A DNA stretch of 64,000 nt from Trogon surrucura (Eukaryota; Chordata; Aves; Trogoniformes; Trogonidae), in NCBI GenBank assembly GCA_020746105.1, contig JAJGST010000022.1, positions 2,615,135-2,679,134 of the forward strand, given 5' to 3'. Under the pieces are notes generated by a model. It saw only the letters and a list, made by a program, of their open reading frames with translations, was not told the DNA's origin and ran no database searches. Below, in pieces: positions 43,901-59,462 of the stretch (its first letter is position 1; each line of letters begins with the position of its first letter). A program made the position numbers and the translations under genes.

Positions 43901-46900
43901 TTCCCAGCTTTCTCTCTCTCTAAAGTGAGCACCTCAGATCTACCTTACTACATGTCTGCCTCAGGAAAAGGTGAGCAGATAGTTTTGAGTTTTAAATAAG
44001 GTGCCAGAGCCAAAAGACAGGATTGTAAGAAATATTCACTCTGGTTTAACAAGCACAGACAAGTTTCTGCATGGTTATAAGAAAGCAGGGGTCGTCCGGG
44101 TTATGGTCCCTCAAATCGATGTTTGAGAGAAAATTCCTATAAAAAGTAAGAAAAAAAACCAGAGACTAAAGATTGCTGAGGAGAAATCAAGAATACATAT
44201 TTTCCTTCCAGATACATTTTCCTGGTTTTGTCAAGCTGATCTTCACAGGGAGAGAACAGAGAAATGGAGCTAATGTTTCCTGTTTAGCAGCTACAAGCAT
44301 TTCCTGGCATGAGTTTGTAAATAACGTGACCAACTGAACTCTGCCCTTCAGGACTTTTCTTTTATTGTTTTGATACACCGCACTTGAACATCAGCAATAG
44401 TGGTAAAGCCTGTGGCACTACTTACATGCTATGTATATAAACAACGGTGGTAAACTATACATAGTGCAGTGAAAAAAACATGTGAACTAGCTCATAGCTC
44501 TCACATTTCTAAGTAAAGAAAGTTTTGCTATTATTTATTCACAAGCAAACCAGCTTAGAGTATTTCTGTATCTCCTATGGCAACTTGGCACTTACCCAAA
44601 TTAATAATATAAATTTTGATTTTGTTAAAAAGAGAACACACCTCCACATATGGCTAGTGGTATCACTATATTTTTCTGAGCTAGTAAGCATTTAACACAA
44701 CTTAATCAAAAAGAACAAAATGCAGAATATCATCACTGCATAACATCAAATTAGCTGCTTCTGTGTCTGCCTAAGGATGACTTCTGCTCAGGTAGCTTTG
44801 GTTTTTTTTCTGCAAAACATATGCCATAGGGCCTAAAGCCCATATTAGCACATTGCTGAAATGCCTTTTATGCCACTAGAACATTTGATAGAACACAAAA
44901 TTGGCTCTCAAACCCTAACTCACATCCAATTCCCAATGCACAAGATAATAATACGAAACTAATTTATATTTGTACACATACATGTACATACACTTTCCAG
45001 AAATAATCACTTCTTTTTTGTGTTGATGAGATACTGAAAAAGCCCTTGGGACACACAGCAGTGAACTGGCTACTTTTTATTATTTATGTCCCTACTTCAG
45101 ATTTTTGGAACATGCGAACCTATAAAAATAAGCACACCGAGGAAAGAAAAATGCTTATTTTAACAGGCAGCTCTGCTTAAAACACACAGCCTGAGGGAAC
45201 TGAATTGTTGCGGTGAAAGACATTTCTGAATATGAGGGTTACTTCACATTTTGCCTGTAGAAGGAAGCCCACCTACTCAAAGCACCAAGAAGTACTTCCA
45301 CTGTGGTGCCTGATGGAGAGAGTACGTCCAAAGCCTGGAAATGACTCCAGTGCTCCATCTCAAACATTCCCATACTAGCTTGAAAGTAACATATCTAACA
45401 CTAAAGACTGCCTTTATTTGACCCCTGTGTTTCCTGAGCTCGAGAGTCCACTAAGTGTTTCTCAACCAGTGCTACAACTAGAAACTATCCCAAGGAAAAT
45501 AAAAAAGCAAAGTATCATATGACTCAAGGAACTGTGGCTGTGTATAAAAGGCTCAGTGGCTTAAGACTCACAAAGTAAATTTTTGTGCTTTCTTGCTTGT
45601 TAGCAGGGCATCATAAGCAAGACTGTGTCCTGCAGGTTGAGAGAAGTTTTCCTTCCCCTGCGTTTGGCATGTGTGAAACCGTACCTGTGTCCAGTTTGGG
45701 GTTTCCCAGTGCAACACTGACATAGCAGAGCAAGACCAGAGGCCATGAAGATGGTCACAGACTCTAGCACTGAGGGCTCAGGAGAGCCTGAAAGAACTTG
45801 CTTTCTTCAGCCCTGAGGAAAGAAAGCTGACAGAAGTTCTGACTCCCTTCAGCTACCCAAGAGCAGTGCACGGGACAGAGGGACAGGCTCTCCTCGCAGG
45901 GTACAGGGACAAGCCAAGAGGCAACAGAACAGCCTGCAATACAGGAGCTTCTGACTAGATAGAAATAAAACTAATTTAGTCAGGAAGATGGTCGAGCACT
46001 GAAAGAGAGGCCCAAAGAGGCTGTAGGATATCCACCCGTGGACATATTCAAAACTCAGCAAGCAAACAAAAGGAAGGAATAAACAAGTGTAAAACAATCC
46101 TTAAAACCAATATCTGTAAAACTTAATAATATTCTGATTCTTTAGTGTCTTATTTTAGCCAAGCGTCAAACCCCAGTCCTGCAAAACTCCCAAACCAATA
46201 AAACTTCATCACTCGAAAGTGCTTGCAAGGTGAAATTACAATGGCAAACCAACTGATAAAACATACAGAGAAAAAAAAACCATATTAACAATAAACTGCT
46301 CTGAGAGGAGACATAAGCGGCAGTAACATCACAGCAATAACATCACACCCTACACACTATAATTAATTCATCATGTTATCCAAAAATTCAACAATCATTT
46401 CAATATGCGGAAGTATCTTCAAAGAATGAAGCCTTTGTGAAAGAAACACGTTTTCAGAGTAAGACTTCAACATTGACTGAAGACAAAAAGCTAAAGGTGC
46501 ACTTATTAAAAAACCTTGCCATGGCTGTCAATAGATGTAACTTAAAGACATAATTATCCTCACTGAAAACTTTAATTTCTGCAAGCTGGGATTCTCTTTG
46601 CCCTGCATGTTCCCTTCTCATAATAAAGAAAAAAAACCCTTCATAATTACAAATGTTCTTATTCAAGCAAACACTTCTTTCCCCACTCTGTAGCTACATA
46701 TTTTAATATTGCAATGGAGCAGAAATCATAGCTTTCTAAAAAGTAAGAAACAACATCCTAAGAACTACTTTCTCTTCTAAATTCTAATTTACTTTAGATA
46801 AATAACATTCTTGCAATATGTCAATTTATTCTAAAGGAAAAAAAAAAAGAAATCAAAGAAAACAAACTACACATCTACTTGGACTACAGTAATACAAAAT

Positions 46901-48740
46901 TGTACCTTTTGAAAAGCTTTGATTGTTTCCTTACCATGAACTTTTGCCATTTTGAATTGCTAATTCAGTTAATGGGTTCATTTTGCTCTAAAATTTACAT
47001 CATGAAAATTACCAGCCTTATGAGGTTCCCTATGCACAAAACAGTTTGCATATTTTGTTAAAAAGGTTACTTTTGCCATTGGAAAATAGCAGGATGTCGT
47101 GAAAAGGTAAAAATATAAGAAGTTCCATTAGGGTCACAGCACTTGTTCGTATTTTTAAAAGAAAACATGAAGGTCTGCATTTTGTTCAATTTAATTATCC
47201 TAAAAAGTGAGGGGAAAGGGGAAGAAATCAAACCACAACCCTAAAATAAGCCTATCATCATCGCTTTTGTCTCTCAGATTAGCCACAAAGTATTCAGCTA
47301 GATGTGCAGAGCCAGAACTCTGGCCACCACAGTACAAATTTAGATTTTCAGATTTCCATTGTGCTATTCCCAGTGCTAAGCAGTATATTGGAGTACAGAG
47401 AGAACAACCAAAAAGCCTCATCTTAAATATATGGAAATAAATGTTTCTTTTCAGCTAAGTTTCCAGACACTGTTTTCTGTAAAAGGCAGTGTTCAATATC
47501 TGTATGACAGAGAATAGAGAAGAAATTATGCTGTAGATTATGCACAGTAGAAACCACAGCTTTGTTTTTGATTTGTTCACCATTCAACAAAAAAACGTGT
47601 CACGACTCAGGTTTGGAGGCTCCCATGTCTCAGAGAAATATTAATGAACAGAACAGCTACCTGCAAATTTTAATGGTGAAGATAATTTCTAGGCACGAAC
47701 ATGTCCTGGATTTCAACATTATGATAAAAATAAAATTTAAAATTACAACACCTTCTGTTTCCAAATAAGCCAGTGGCACAAGCGTATCCAGTGGGAGGAT
47801 TCAGATACATGGATTTCATACAGTATAACATATAAATTAAGTCCTGCCAAATATAGGGAGTGAAAATCAGAAGTATTAACAAAGCCCTGACATTCTCAAA
47901 GCTACATGTTAAGATGCATAAGACTCTTCTAAACTCTACTTCTGTGAGGGCAAGGGAGCCTCATACCATCACCAGAACTTGTCTAAGCAACAACCAGACA
48001 GTCGTGGCTTTATTCAACTATACAAAACTTGGAACTAGTAAAAAAATATTCTCAGGTTAACTTATAATACTGTGCTTAAAATTTCTAAAAATATTATCGT
48101 AAAACTTTTTCTAGTAGGAAGGATTGAGAACAATTCAAACAGGCAGATGCACATTGAAATATATACTCACACAGCTCAGAAGTCCTTTGAAAGCTTGGTA
48201 TGACAGAAGAAACAAAAAGGCAAAGCCTAACTCAGACTCCTTGTGTATTTTTTATTATTTTAAGCCTAGGGTAAATAATCTTAACTGCTAATAGGGCTTT
48301 ACTGCATCAAAAGTTGAGCAAAAGATGAACAAACTTTTATTATTACGGGCCACGATTCCTACACAAAAAGCCTTTTGAGCATGTTGAGTGACAAGCCAGA
48401 GGAAACAGCTGCATGCTCTAGCAAGGTGAGGGAGAAGCCCTTTGAGCCGCACATCTGAGTAGAGTAGATGGTGCGATGCACAAGCTGGGACTTACTAGTT
48501 CACCAGCAGCTTACAGACCAAAGTTTTTAAAGTCCTGAAGTAATTTAAGCACCAGCAGCTATCATAATGTTACATGTCCAAATAAACTACAAATATTCTA
48601 GAGGAAACCTTAATTGAAATAACTGTCGGCTTACACATTTCCGTACGAAATACAATTTTTTAAGTACATAAATTCTGAAAGCAACTGTTTGTACTGTTAG
48701 AGGGGTTGTCTAAGATAATACATGAGTATCAATAATCAGT
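40966..48740. other. AT-rich single-copy DNA, no gene recognised
   Basis: About 7.8 kb of low-GC sequence with short A/T runs. Reading frames are under about 100 codons, with no domain or splice pattern that I can defend. Confidence 0.6.
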
Positions 48741-50807
48741 AATCTTGGCTGCAGCGATCATGAGATAGTGGAGTTCAGGATCTTGTGCGGTAAAAACAGA
48801 ATACCAAGCAGGATCGCAACTCTGGACTTCAGAAGGGCCAACTTTGGCCTCTTCAAGCAATTGCTGGGGGAAACTCCATGGGACAGGGAGCTGAAAGGTA
48901 AAGGGGCCCAAGAGAGTTGGTTGGCATTCAAGGACCACTTCTTCAAGGCTCAGGATCAGTGCATCCCATCAGGTAGGAAATCAAGAAGGAGATCCAGGAG
49001 ACCTGCATGGTTAACCAGGGATCTGCTGGGCAGACTCAGGTGGAAGGGGAGGGTATATAAATTGTGGAAGGAAGGGCTGGCCACTTGGGTGGAGTACAGG
49101 ACAGCTGTCAGGGAGTGTAGGGAGGCAATCAGAAAAGCTAAGGCCTCCTTGGAATTAAAACTTGCAAGGGAGGTCAAGGACAACAGAAAGGGCTTCTTCA
49201 AACACATTGCTGAGAAAACTAACACTAGAGGCAATGTAGGCCCTCTGGTGAATGAGGTGGGTGCCCTGGAGACAGAGGACAGAAAGAAGGCAGAGTTGCT
49301 GAATGCTGAGAGAGCTGTCGGGAGTCATTGCTAGGCCACTCTCCATCATCTTCGTCGTGGGTAACAGGTGAGGTGCCTGAAGACTGGAGGAAAGCGAATG
49401 TCACTCCAGTCTATAAGAAGGGCAGGAAAGATGACCCGGGTAACTACAGACCGGTCAGCCTCACCTCCATCCCTGGAAAGGTGATGGAACATCTTATCCT
49501 TGGCGCTGTCTCTAGGCATATCAAGGTTAAGAAGGTTATTAGGAGCAGTCAGCATGGACTTGCCAAGGGGAAGTCATGTTTGACCAACCTGATAGCCTTT
49601 TACGAAGACATAACCAGGTGGATTGATGGTGGCCGTGCAGTGGATGTGGTCTATCTGGATATCAGCAAGGCCTTTGACACCATCTCCCACAGCATCCTCA
49701 TAGGTAAACTGAGGAAGTGTGATCTGGATAACCAAGTAGTGAGGTGGGTCGCTAATTGGTTGAAGGGAAGAAGCCAAAGAGTTGTGGTCAATGGGGCAGA
49801 GTCTGACTGGATGCCTGTGTCTAGTGGGGTCCCTCAGGGGTCAGTGCTCGGGCCGGTGCTTTTCAATATATTTATCAATGATCTGGATGAGGGATTAGAG
49901 AATGTTGTCAGCAAGTTTGCTGATGATACAAAATTGGGAGGAGTGGTTGACACACCAGAAGGCTGTGCAGCCATTCAGAGAGACCTAGACAGGTTGGAGG
50001 GCTGGGCAGGGAGAAATCTTATGAAATTTAACAAGGGCAAGTGTAGAGTTTTGCACTTGGGAAAGAATAACCCCATGTGCCAATATAGGTTGGGGACTGC
50101 CCTGCTGGAGAGCAGCGCAGGGGAAAGGGACCTGGGGGTTCTAGTGGACAGCAGGATGACCATGAGCCAGCAATGTGCCCTCGTGGCCAAGAAGGCCAAT
50201 GGCATCCTGGGGTGTATTAGAAGGGGAGTAGCAAGTAGATCGAGAGAGGTTCTCCTCCCCCGTTCTGTGTCCTGATGAGGCCGCATCTGGAATATTGTGT
50301 CCAGTTCCGGGCCCCTCAGTTCAAGAAGGACAGGGAGCTGCTTGAGAGAGTCCAGCGCAGAGCCACAAAGATGATTAAGGGAGTGGAGCATGTCCCTTAT
50401 GAGGAAAGGCTGAAGGAGATGGGTCTCTTTAGCTTGGAGAAGAGGAGGCTGAGGGGTGACCTCATTAATGTTTATAAATATGTCAAGGGGGAGTGTCAGG
50501 AGGATGGAGCCAGGATCTTTTCACTGACATCCATTGACAGGACAAGGGGCAATGGGTGGAAGCTGGAACACAGGAGGTTCCAGAAAAATATGAGGAAAAA
50601 CTTTTTCCCTGTGAGGGTGACAGAGCACTGGAACAGGCTGCCCAGGGAGGTTGTGGAATCTCCTTCTCTGGAGACATTCAAAACCCGCCTGGACGCATTC
50701 CTGTGCGCTCTGCTGTAGGTGGTCCTGCTCTGGCAGGGGGGTTGGACTAGATGATCTTTGAGGTCCCTTCCAACCTCTAACATTCTGTGATTCTGTGATT
50801 CTGTGAT
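48741..50807 (+). mobile_element. CR1 LINE, 5'-truncated
   Basis: It starts in the endonuclease end (CTTGGCTGCAGCGATCATGA, matching 22276) and runs to the terminal ATTCTGTG repeats. The sequence is close to the 20140 copy but from a subfamily with ATTCTGTG rather than ATTCTATG tails. An internal deletion of roughly 250 bp near 49300 joins the ELLNA codons to the LREL region at a TGCTGAG microhomology. Confidence 0.92.
48768..50718 (+). pseudogene. CR1 ORF2 remnant (RT and C-terminus)
   Basis: Open in three pieces, 48768-49334, 49340-50275 and 50275-50718. It keeps the linker, RT motifs ([27 protein letters not shown] and FADD near 49920) and the C-terminal domain. The internal deletion removes the segment before RT, and a frameshift near 50270 separates the C-terminus. 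The RT active site is preserved in sequence, but the protein is incomplete. Confidence 0.88.
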
Positions 50808-53800
50808 TAAGAAATACATGGTGCTAGAAGAAATACAGTGTTCCAAGTTGTCGTTTTCATATCCCAGCTTCACAGATACATTTATAACAGAGCAAACCCT
50901 TAGAAAAGATTACCTGCAGTTCTTGCTGTGAAAATGGTACTTCATGAAAAAAAAAAAAAAAAAAATAAAAGAAGACTGGCCTGAGTAGCCTACTGTATCT
51001 AGAATTACCAATTCCAATGTCTAAATTCATCCCTGACCACTTCCAGCCACTGAAGGGTGCATGACTGTAGTGCTGTGGACCCATTCACACACACAGGACT
51101 CCAATCTCAGAAGCTGCTGATGGATGTTTGCTTCAAGGTTTTAATTGCAATGTCACATTCTAAATGTTTGTCATTGTACTCTATTGCTCTTAGCTTCTTT
51201 TAAAATTAATCAACCTCAATCTTTGTATTTCAATCATATGCTTTTACGTACCTAGACAGAAAACACCACACAACAAAATTTCCACAAACTCCTTATATAC
51301 CAAAGTTGTAAATTTTGAATTGCTCTTTAGTATTCTGCTAGAAGACTGGTTCAGCCATCGTTACTGTATTTCATTGTTTGTGCTTTGTATATCCACAGAG
51401 TGCTTTCCTAGGATTATCAATGCGGCCATGTCACAGGGTAATTTCAATGAGTCAATACCCACCAGCAGTTTGAAACAGCGGGGATGCAAAGCTTGAGGGC
51501 AAACTTTTATCGCAGCATTGTTCTTGATTTATCAGAACAGAAATGTCATAAACATGACCCACACTTCATCAAAAGTGACAAGGTGCATTTATGGGATCAT
51601 TTCTAGGCTTTTGAAATGTAAGGTCTTTGAGAGGAAAGAAGCCTGAGCTGCAGGTGAACTATATGCACAACATGCACTTGTAATATTCATGGCTCTTGGA
51701 TTCCAATCCTAAATCTTCAAAGTTCTGCATAAATACAGAAATATTAAGTGTCCTAAAAAGCTCTTTTAAAAGACACACAACCCCCAGAGTCCTTCTGTAT
51801 TAAAAAGCACAGTCACATTCAGAAAAGAAGTTCTCGCATTAGCAGTGTTTTGTTTGGCCAAAAAGAAGAAATACATTCCTTCTTTGGTGTTACATTTATG
51901 GGATTTCTTAATCATAAAACACTATGACTAGCTGTACTGATGGCATCTAGCATTCAGAGGTTATCCAACATACAGAAATAAAGCTCTATAAAATCATCAG
52001 GTGCAAGCTCTTACTAATCAAGAGACAAAAATCTTTAGTCTTCCAGCACAATTAATCCCACCTTGAACCAGGCAAACGCAGCAAAAGAAATGCCACTGAA
52101 AATAATTCTTCTTTAAGTGGCTTGGACAAGACTGAGAGGACTTTAGACTAAATAAAAAAGGGGCAAAAGAAAAGTAGATGAATGAAATGTGCATGAAGCA
52201 TACTTTCCCTCTCCTTATTAGTTCTGCAGCTATTTTTCAAAATGCTGTTGACACCACAATAGTCCCCAGGGAGAACATGTTAACTAAAAGGATAGCAGCT
52301 TCATTTATCAACAGTGGGACAGTAAATTTGCTTGTAGAATTTATGCCAACCTGCTAATACAGCTACTCAGGAATTGGTAAAATCAAGACATGCTTTAAGA
52401 AGTCAAGGTCAAATTACAGGATTTTACTACAATTACTGGGGATTTCAGAGTTGTTCGTTCTAAAGAGTACAAGGCTACAATGCGCAGCCAAACATGAGGT
52501 ACCAAAAAAATAATCTTAACAGCATGGAACAGATAAACTTTTTTCTTTGAGAAGTCTGAGCTCCCCTATCCAATCCTAGAAAAACAAAGGAAGCTTGAAA
52601 GATTTTGTCCGCAAAGATTGCATGATAGCATAGAGATCCTCTGTTACAAATGAAGTGAGAAAAGACGTTAAAATACTATGTTTTTAGAACACAGAACCTG
52701 AACTTCAGGTAACTCACTTCCTTTTAAAATTACAGTTTCTGAGATAATTCAGCAATTAGAAAAAGTCCTCAGATAATTCCATATTAAAACAAACAAACAA
52801 AAATACACACAGGCAGAGAGAATCAGCTGAAAAGGTACCAATACCTGAGAACAGAACCTCTGTAGTTGTACTCATTTATACTATTCACTTTCACTTATAT
52901 TATTCAATAGAAAGAAGGCAGCATAGAAATTTCCCTGTTTTGACAGTGCATATAAAATCTGGACCTTTGCAAACACAGTTAAATGTGTTCTTGTTTTTGT
53001 TTTGTTTCTGTCAGGTTGTATGTGCAGATAAGACTTCTGAAGTCGTATCAGCCAGACCTCATGCAGGCTCTGATAACCCGGTGCCTATGACAGAACCTTC
53101 TCTGTCTACATCTTACACTTGACAAAGAAACATGGGAATTTAACTACATTCACACGCATCTTACATTCTCTGCCTTTTCAAAACCTGAATCAGGCCCATT
53201 TGCTTTAATAATCAATTTTTACCTTTACTAATCAATTTTTTCCCTTTATTCCTTTAGGAAGACGTGCTATGTAGGCTTGCAGTTAGCTCTAGACGGAGTT
53301 CCTGCCCACAAGTCGGTGACGTTCTTGTGCAGTGCCTTTTGTTTTACAATACTTATACAACTGATAATAGGATATTTCACCTCATTCTTTATATACTGGC
53401 CAGCATCCTAAACAAAGACAATCAGTCAATTCCAATCCCTTCTCCCACCCTGGACAGCTTTTCAGAGTAACCTGTGAAAATTCTGGCAAATGCTCTCTTT
53501 TGGACTTGCATGCTGCAGTGCAGTGTACCATCTGCTCCATACTGTGGTGGGTTAGTCAAAGCATCAGAGAAATTGGATTAGCTGTGAAATTAGTTATGCA
53601 CTAGCTCAGGAAATGCTAATAATGCACAGAGAATATGAGGATTTGCAGAAAATGCCAATATTGTGTTCTGATTAGCAATCCAAACTTCACCGATGCCTGC
53701 AGGTCCAGAGCTCCTCTTGCCAGAAGAGCAAATACATCCGCGTTAACACACTGCAGAACCCTGGGACCAGCATATTGAAAGCAGCAGCATAATGGCTCTC

Positions 53801-56800
53801 CCTCATCAGACTTTGTTGTTAACTTGGGCTCAAGGGCCCTTACTACTTTTACTATGAAAAACCAAATATGACTGCCAAATTACTTTTAAACGGGACAAAA
53901 ATACAAGCATGGAAAGCTGCCTTATTTTGCTTAATGAATTAAGCTGTGACTTATCCGTTTCACTTTGTTCAAAAAGCACTTCCTAATGCTGTCCTTCAAG
54001 TTTCCTTCAAGGAAAAGGAGAACTATTCAGAAAGAATCCTGGATAGGAAAAAAAAAAAAAATCATATACATACTTTAACAGAGACCATGAACTTAAAACA
54101 GGATGAACATATCCTAGGCCCTTGTGAAGTCTTTGCAGAGATAAAACCTTGAAGTAATAGCCCTTTTCATTGAAACAGAATGACTCTTCATGTATATGAA
54201 CATCATTGAAGAGGAAATAAAAAAACCCAATGCAATTTGCCTGCGTATCAATGGTTCCAGTGAGATGTAAACACATCTGAGACTGGACAGTCATTTAATG
54301 TTTTTTTCATGAAGAACAGTTTTGCTTTTTGTAACCCACTGTCATGACCTAAAGGTTTACCTTGTTCACAGGTGTATAGAGATCGCAAACATAAGTTTGT
54401 AGGATTCCATACTACACAAGGACAATGAAGTTTATCCTCTAAATTTCTCTACTTGACTACAGTTTAACACCAATACCACAAATATCACCAATCACTGCTA
54501 CCTTTTGCAATTACCAATCACTTCAGTGTGAGCCATGACAATTCCTTGAGGAGTTTTAATCAAACTTTGAAAAGGCCCATAGCAATTTAGCACAATAGTT
54601 TCATAAATCAAAACAATAAAACACAGGCTGTTCTTGCACAAAGCACAGTTGCACAGCTGCAATAAATTACTTTTTTATTATTATATTTTTCCTATGTCAT
54701 ATAAAAGCTACCTTACTTGTATACAGCATTAAAAGCCCACTGGCTACATCCTAGCATAGGTGATGTCCAAACTTGCCTGCCTGATTTCCACTTAAATTTT
54801 CAAACACAGAATATAGGAGATGTGTTCTAGTTCTTTCCCAGTGCTTTCAACTGAATAAATGTAGTCTTAACTGAGAAATAGAGATCTGTCAGTTCAGGGC
54901 CAAGAAAATTTCACAAAAACATACTTAAGACTTGGGAGAAAAGATAAAAAGGCTCCTAAAATTAACATTACTATCAAGCTCACAATGTAATCTTAAAATG
55001 TTTTAAAGTATTAGGGACACAACACCTGAAGGCTACAAATGCATCTTTCACGAATGCTTCATATAAATCAGCATCTGCTGTTGTCATGCACAAAAGGGTC
55101 ACCTGACACACACACAGAGGTAGGTAAACAAAAATGTGCCTTCTCCTCTCTATAATATACTTAAATATTTATTCCCAATGATCAAGCCACACTTAAGGCA
55201 GATGTACAGTGACATTTCACCCTCTCCAGTAAGATATTCTCAGTACTGCCAGACTACTGAGTTGCTGTTGTTGACCTTGGACTGTAACAGAGTCCTCGGC
55301 AGATTGCCTGGGACGTCATTCCTCTGGAAGGAAGCAGGAGGCATCATCAGAAATTTTCAGTGCCTAGGGAAATTCTGTGATGTAAGTGCAGGGAAATTCT
55401 GTGATTCAAGTGCTACATTATTGCATTGGGAATGTTTGTGTCATCTGTCACTGGGTGGGGACTCACAGAACAATCTCTCCTGGTTAGAACACCTTGCCAA
55501 GCTGCAGCCCCCCTGCCCCAGCACAGTTCTGCAGGTGCTGAACAGCCTGTGGTGAAAATACTGTCAAGGTGGCTCAGGACGCTGACTGGTAGCTGCTCTA
55601 GAAGAGGAAAAGCAAGAGACTTGCTTAAAATTCTGATATTAGGAGAAATAACCTCCCCCTATTGTTAGCTAGTGGTTTTTTGCTCCATGATTTTAGTTTG
55701 CATATATAAAAATTCAGCAGAATAGAAACCCTAACTCCAAAAGATACAGATGGCAAACAGGTCATCTGACCCATCTTTAAACACAGTGGTCTAAACAGTG
55801 TATTTCTGCTTGGAGTTTGATTTGAAACAGCAGAATCTTTTCACTCAGAAAACAGGAAGCTTAGGAAAAATTGAAGATGTTTGGCTTTTTTTGTAGTACA
55901 TTAAAAGACTGTCCTGTTAAAGCATTGAGTCTTCTCCCCCAATTAAGGTAAATAATTATAATTTTATTGGTAAATAAAGAGACCACTTTTAATTTAAAAA
56001 TACCAATTCTAGATTCTGCACAAAAAAAATATGTATGAAAATAGTAAAATGTGACTGAAAGAGGAAAAACTTGTTTTGCAAGGTTAAGAAGATAGTTTCA
56101 CCTTAGTTAACTTGAACTTTTACACCTACACTCAGACAATGAACCAAGGGGTAAGATTAGACACAATGTAAGATGCTAATGGGAGTTCAATATTTATTAT
56201 TTCTCCCAGTATTCTGTAGAAAATCATTAATTTAATGAGCAAACAGGCATTATGAATATTAGAACAGATTTTCAACATCACAGATATTTATGTCACCAGA
56301 GGTAACAGAGAAGACCTTGCGCTGTGAGGCAACAGGCTGTCATTCCCCCCCAAGCGTTTCTCTTCTCCACTGATGCTTTTTATCTCAAAACTTTGATCTC
56401 CCTGATTGAGACCTGAAGCCTCGTTCCCTTCGCAGGCTGGATGCAGCGTGAGCTTGGCTTATCAGGGCACACGGCTTCTCCAAGGGGGCAATTCGCCTCC
56501 TGGTTTACAGTGTAATTTCACTGGTGTACAACACCTTTTTGAAAATCTTTTGGTAGGTGGGTTTGGGTTTTTTTGCTAAAAGTTTTTTTTTAAAACACTC
56601 ATTTTGGTTTTAGATCTACCACTTAATTGTAAGTAATGATTTTTCCAGCAATGTTAGATTTGTGATTCCATTTAGCTGAAAAAGTTTCAAAACTGGTGTT
56701 TTAAGCCTTCTCTGAGATATCATAAAGGAACTTCACATTCATCGCTGCTATCAGGGTGTTTATGGATCAGCTTCCAGTCTCTGAAGTCACTGTTCCCTGC

Positions 56801-59456
56801 ACTCACTCGAGTGCCTCACATTTCATCACTAACACTCATGAGGTATTTTATTAACGGAGATGGAATAACAAACACCCACATTCTGGCACCTCTACTTTGG
56901 GCCTCACAGTTTTACTTTTCCCTTTTCTGGTGCTTTTGCAGATTTGTTTCCCATATTTCAGATGCTTCAGGCCTTGATAACATCATCATAGAAATGTTTA
57001 ATCAAACCCACAGTTTACTCTGACAATATTTGGCGTTAGTAACAGCCATAGCTCACTATAAACATTAAACTGGCAAGCTTACTCGAGTGAGATTTTTTCA
57101 GTGGCTTTTAAATAATTAAAGATCATGGGGCATAAAACAGACATGGACTGCAATTCTGAATTATTGTACTGTGTCTTTTTGTGTATAAATGTGTACCAAA
57201 GAAATCAGCAGATTTCTTCCAATGTTACATGTGAACTCAAAAGAAAACAGTAGCAACTTAGAAAACTTATATATTCCCCAAGCAGGCAGAAGCTCCATTC
57301 AACTGACCAATTAAGAGAGGATTAAAGACACTGCAAATGTCAAAAAGATGTGCAGGTTCAAAATCAGTTTAGAGAAAAATATTTACTACAGTTTATTAGA
57401 GGCGAACGTGGAGAATTCCTTAACTATGTAAACCAGAAGTTGTAGAAATTTAGGTGCGTATTAAAGATTCTTGCAGACCTGCTTGTTCTTCTGGGTTTAT
57501 AGTATCTGTCACTGGCCATATTGGAATAAAACATCACACCTGATAGTCTCACCAAGTATAACCATCACTGTGCTCTTAACAACACTTTCTATCTTACTTA
57601 GGCAGGAAATTGTGGGTAGTTTTCTTAGGATGTAAATTGGAAAACACTGATGAGTAACATACAGAATTTACGATTGCTTCAATTACTCTCATAAACCCTT
57701 TTTTAAAAATGTCAATACTAAAAAATTGCTTTTGGGACCTTAGTTCTTTCTGCCTTCTTTTCAATACTACTCTGCATTAAATGGATGTTTAGCTGTTTCC
57801 TCAGAAGCAAATCCATTTCCCAATACATATGCTTCCCTCTTAGCTCTCATGAATAGTCGGGAGAATCAATATTTTTACAACAAATAAAAAGCAAGCACCT
57901 TCCCTTAAAAATAATAAAACTAACACAGTCTATTTTCAGGCATTTGGTATTTAACATTCAGACTGCCAGAATCTTCAAATTACAAATGAATTTGGTTTAA
58001 TTTTTGCATGTAATTTGTATTTCTAATAAATTCATTTACATGCAAAACCGTATTATACGTGTCTGTTCAAACATGGACACCACAAATCACCACTGTGGGT
58101 CTGACAGATCACTGCTGAACTGTTAGCCTCTTACGAAATGTTTGGATCTTTCTCACATGGGCTGTTCACATGTTTCAGGTTAAGAATATTTTCAAGTACT
58201 CTGACAGGAGGATATTTAGGAAATTATTTCTTCAGTTATCTCACCTTCTGTGAACAGTCAGTCTTTTTGAGAAATGTAGTTAGTAAACAGAAAGTACAAT
58301 GTTCTTGAAGTACATAAGAAGATGGCAATTATGGACAGTTTCACCGAGAGGCAGGTGACGCATTCTGGACTTTGTTTACTGGAACTCTTAGATTTCAAAT
58401 TACATCCTGTAAAACTTGACATCATTTGACTTTGTTAAAGACAGATATTTTCCATGTGCACTCAGGTTAATATGGCCAAGAGGACAGTGTTCATTGCGCA
58501 CTCCCAGGTAACCTACTATAAAATTACTTCTGGAACAAGATGAAGATGTGTCAGATATGATTTTCCCAAGATACAGTAAGACAGCATCCAGCAGACCAGA
58601 TTTGGCTCTCTCCAGGGAAACCACATGTCCGTTACCAACAAAAGACACATACCACTCAACATAGTCTATTTAAATAGTAAGCACCTAGTTTAAAATCTGT
58701 CACGTTGGTGCTTTCCCTGTAAATTAAAATATGCAAATACTCCAAGTTTAAATTAACCTGTGTTTAAAGAAAAAAAGAAAACAAAACTGTTCTACATTCA
58801 AAATCGCTTCTCTCCTACCAGTATTACATATATTCTCTGCCAGGTAAGAATAAAACTGCTGAAATACTACTCCGCCAAATTCCTCAAGAAACACATTTTG
58901 TGCTTACCAGAGAGACCAGCTCATTCGGGAGGCAACAGGGGCAGTACGTGCCTTTGCAAAGCAAAACCAGAGGCAAGTACAGGAAGCAAAAGAATTGTCC
59001 CACATCTAACACGGCAGAAGCTGAATCAAGCGCAAAACATTTTTAAAAAAAAAAACAAAACCCAACTTCTGAGTAACATGATGATAGTTGAATTTCTGCT
59101 ACAAAGTACAAGCTTTGAATCCTCAAAAAGAGGAGAAAACATTTCTGTAGATTGCGAACTACAATTTCCTACAGATTGTCACTAGATGGCATCTCGTCAT
59201 CACACTTTAAATCTCGCGGATCATCACTACTGTCATTCCTCTGTGACAGCAAACATTGAACAGAAAATGTCTGCTTGAGCTTTCAGTTTACTATAATGCA
59301 TAAAATCCTGGTTTCACCATTATGCACTACCTACTATCCTACTGGAAGTCACCTCAAAATGACAAAAATTAATATTCATAAGTTGGCTCTTAATATACAT
59401 CACAATGCATATATAAAAGTGATAGAAACAAACTATTAAGGGAAGTAGGCTGTTTG
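50808..59456. other. AT-rich single-copy DNA, no gene recognised
   Basis: About 8.6 kb. A poly-A run occurs near 50947-50965 and a small duplication GGGAAATTCTGTGAT lies at 55369-55405. No exon, RNA gene or known repeat could be supported. Confidence 0.6.
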
Positions 59457-59462
59457 CAGGGT

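Noticed and set aside
55136-55555. 139-codon frame as a host gene
   Set aside because: No recognisable motif. A small internal duplication, GGGAAATTCTGTGAT, suggests noncoding repeat debris.
58400-58648. Minus-strand 82-codon frame as a possible host exon
   Set aside because: No recognisable family and no convincing splice sites on both sides.
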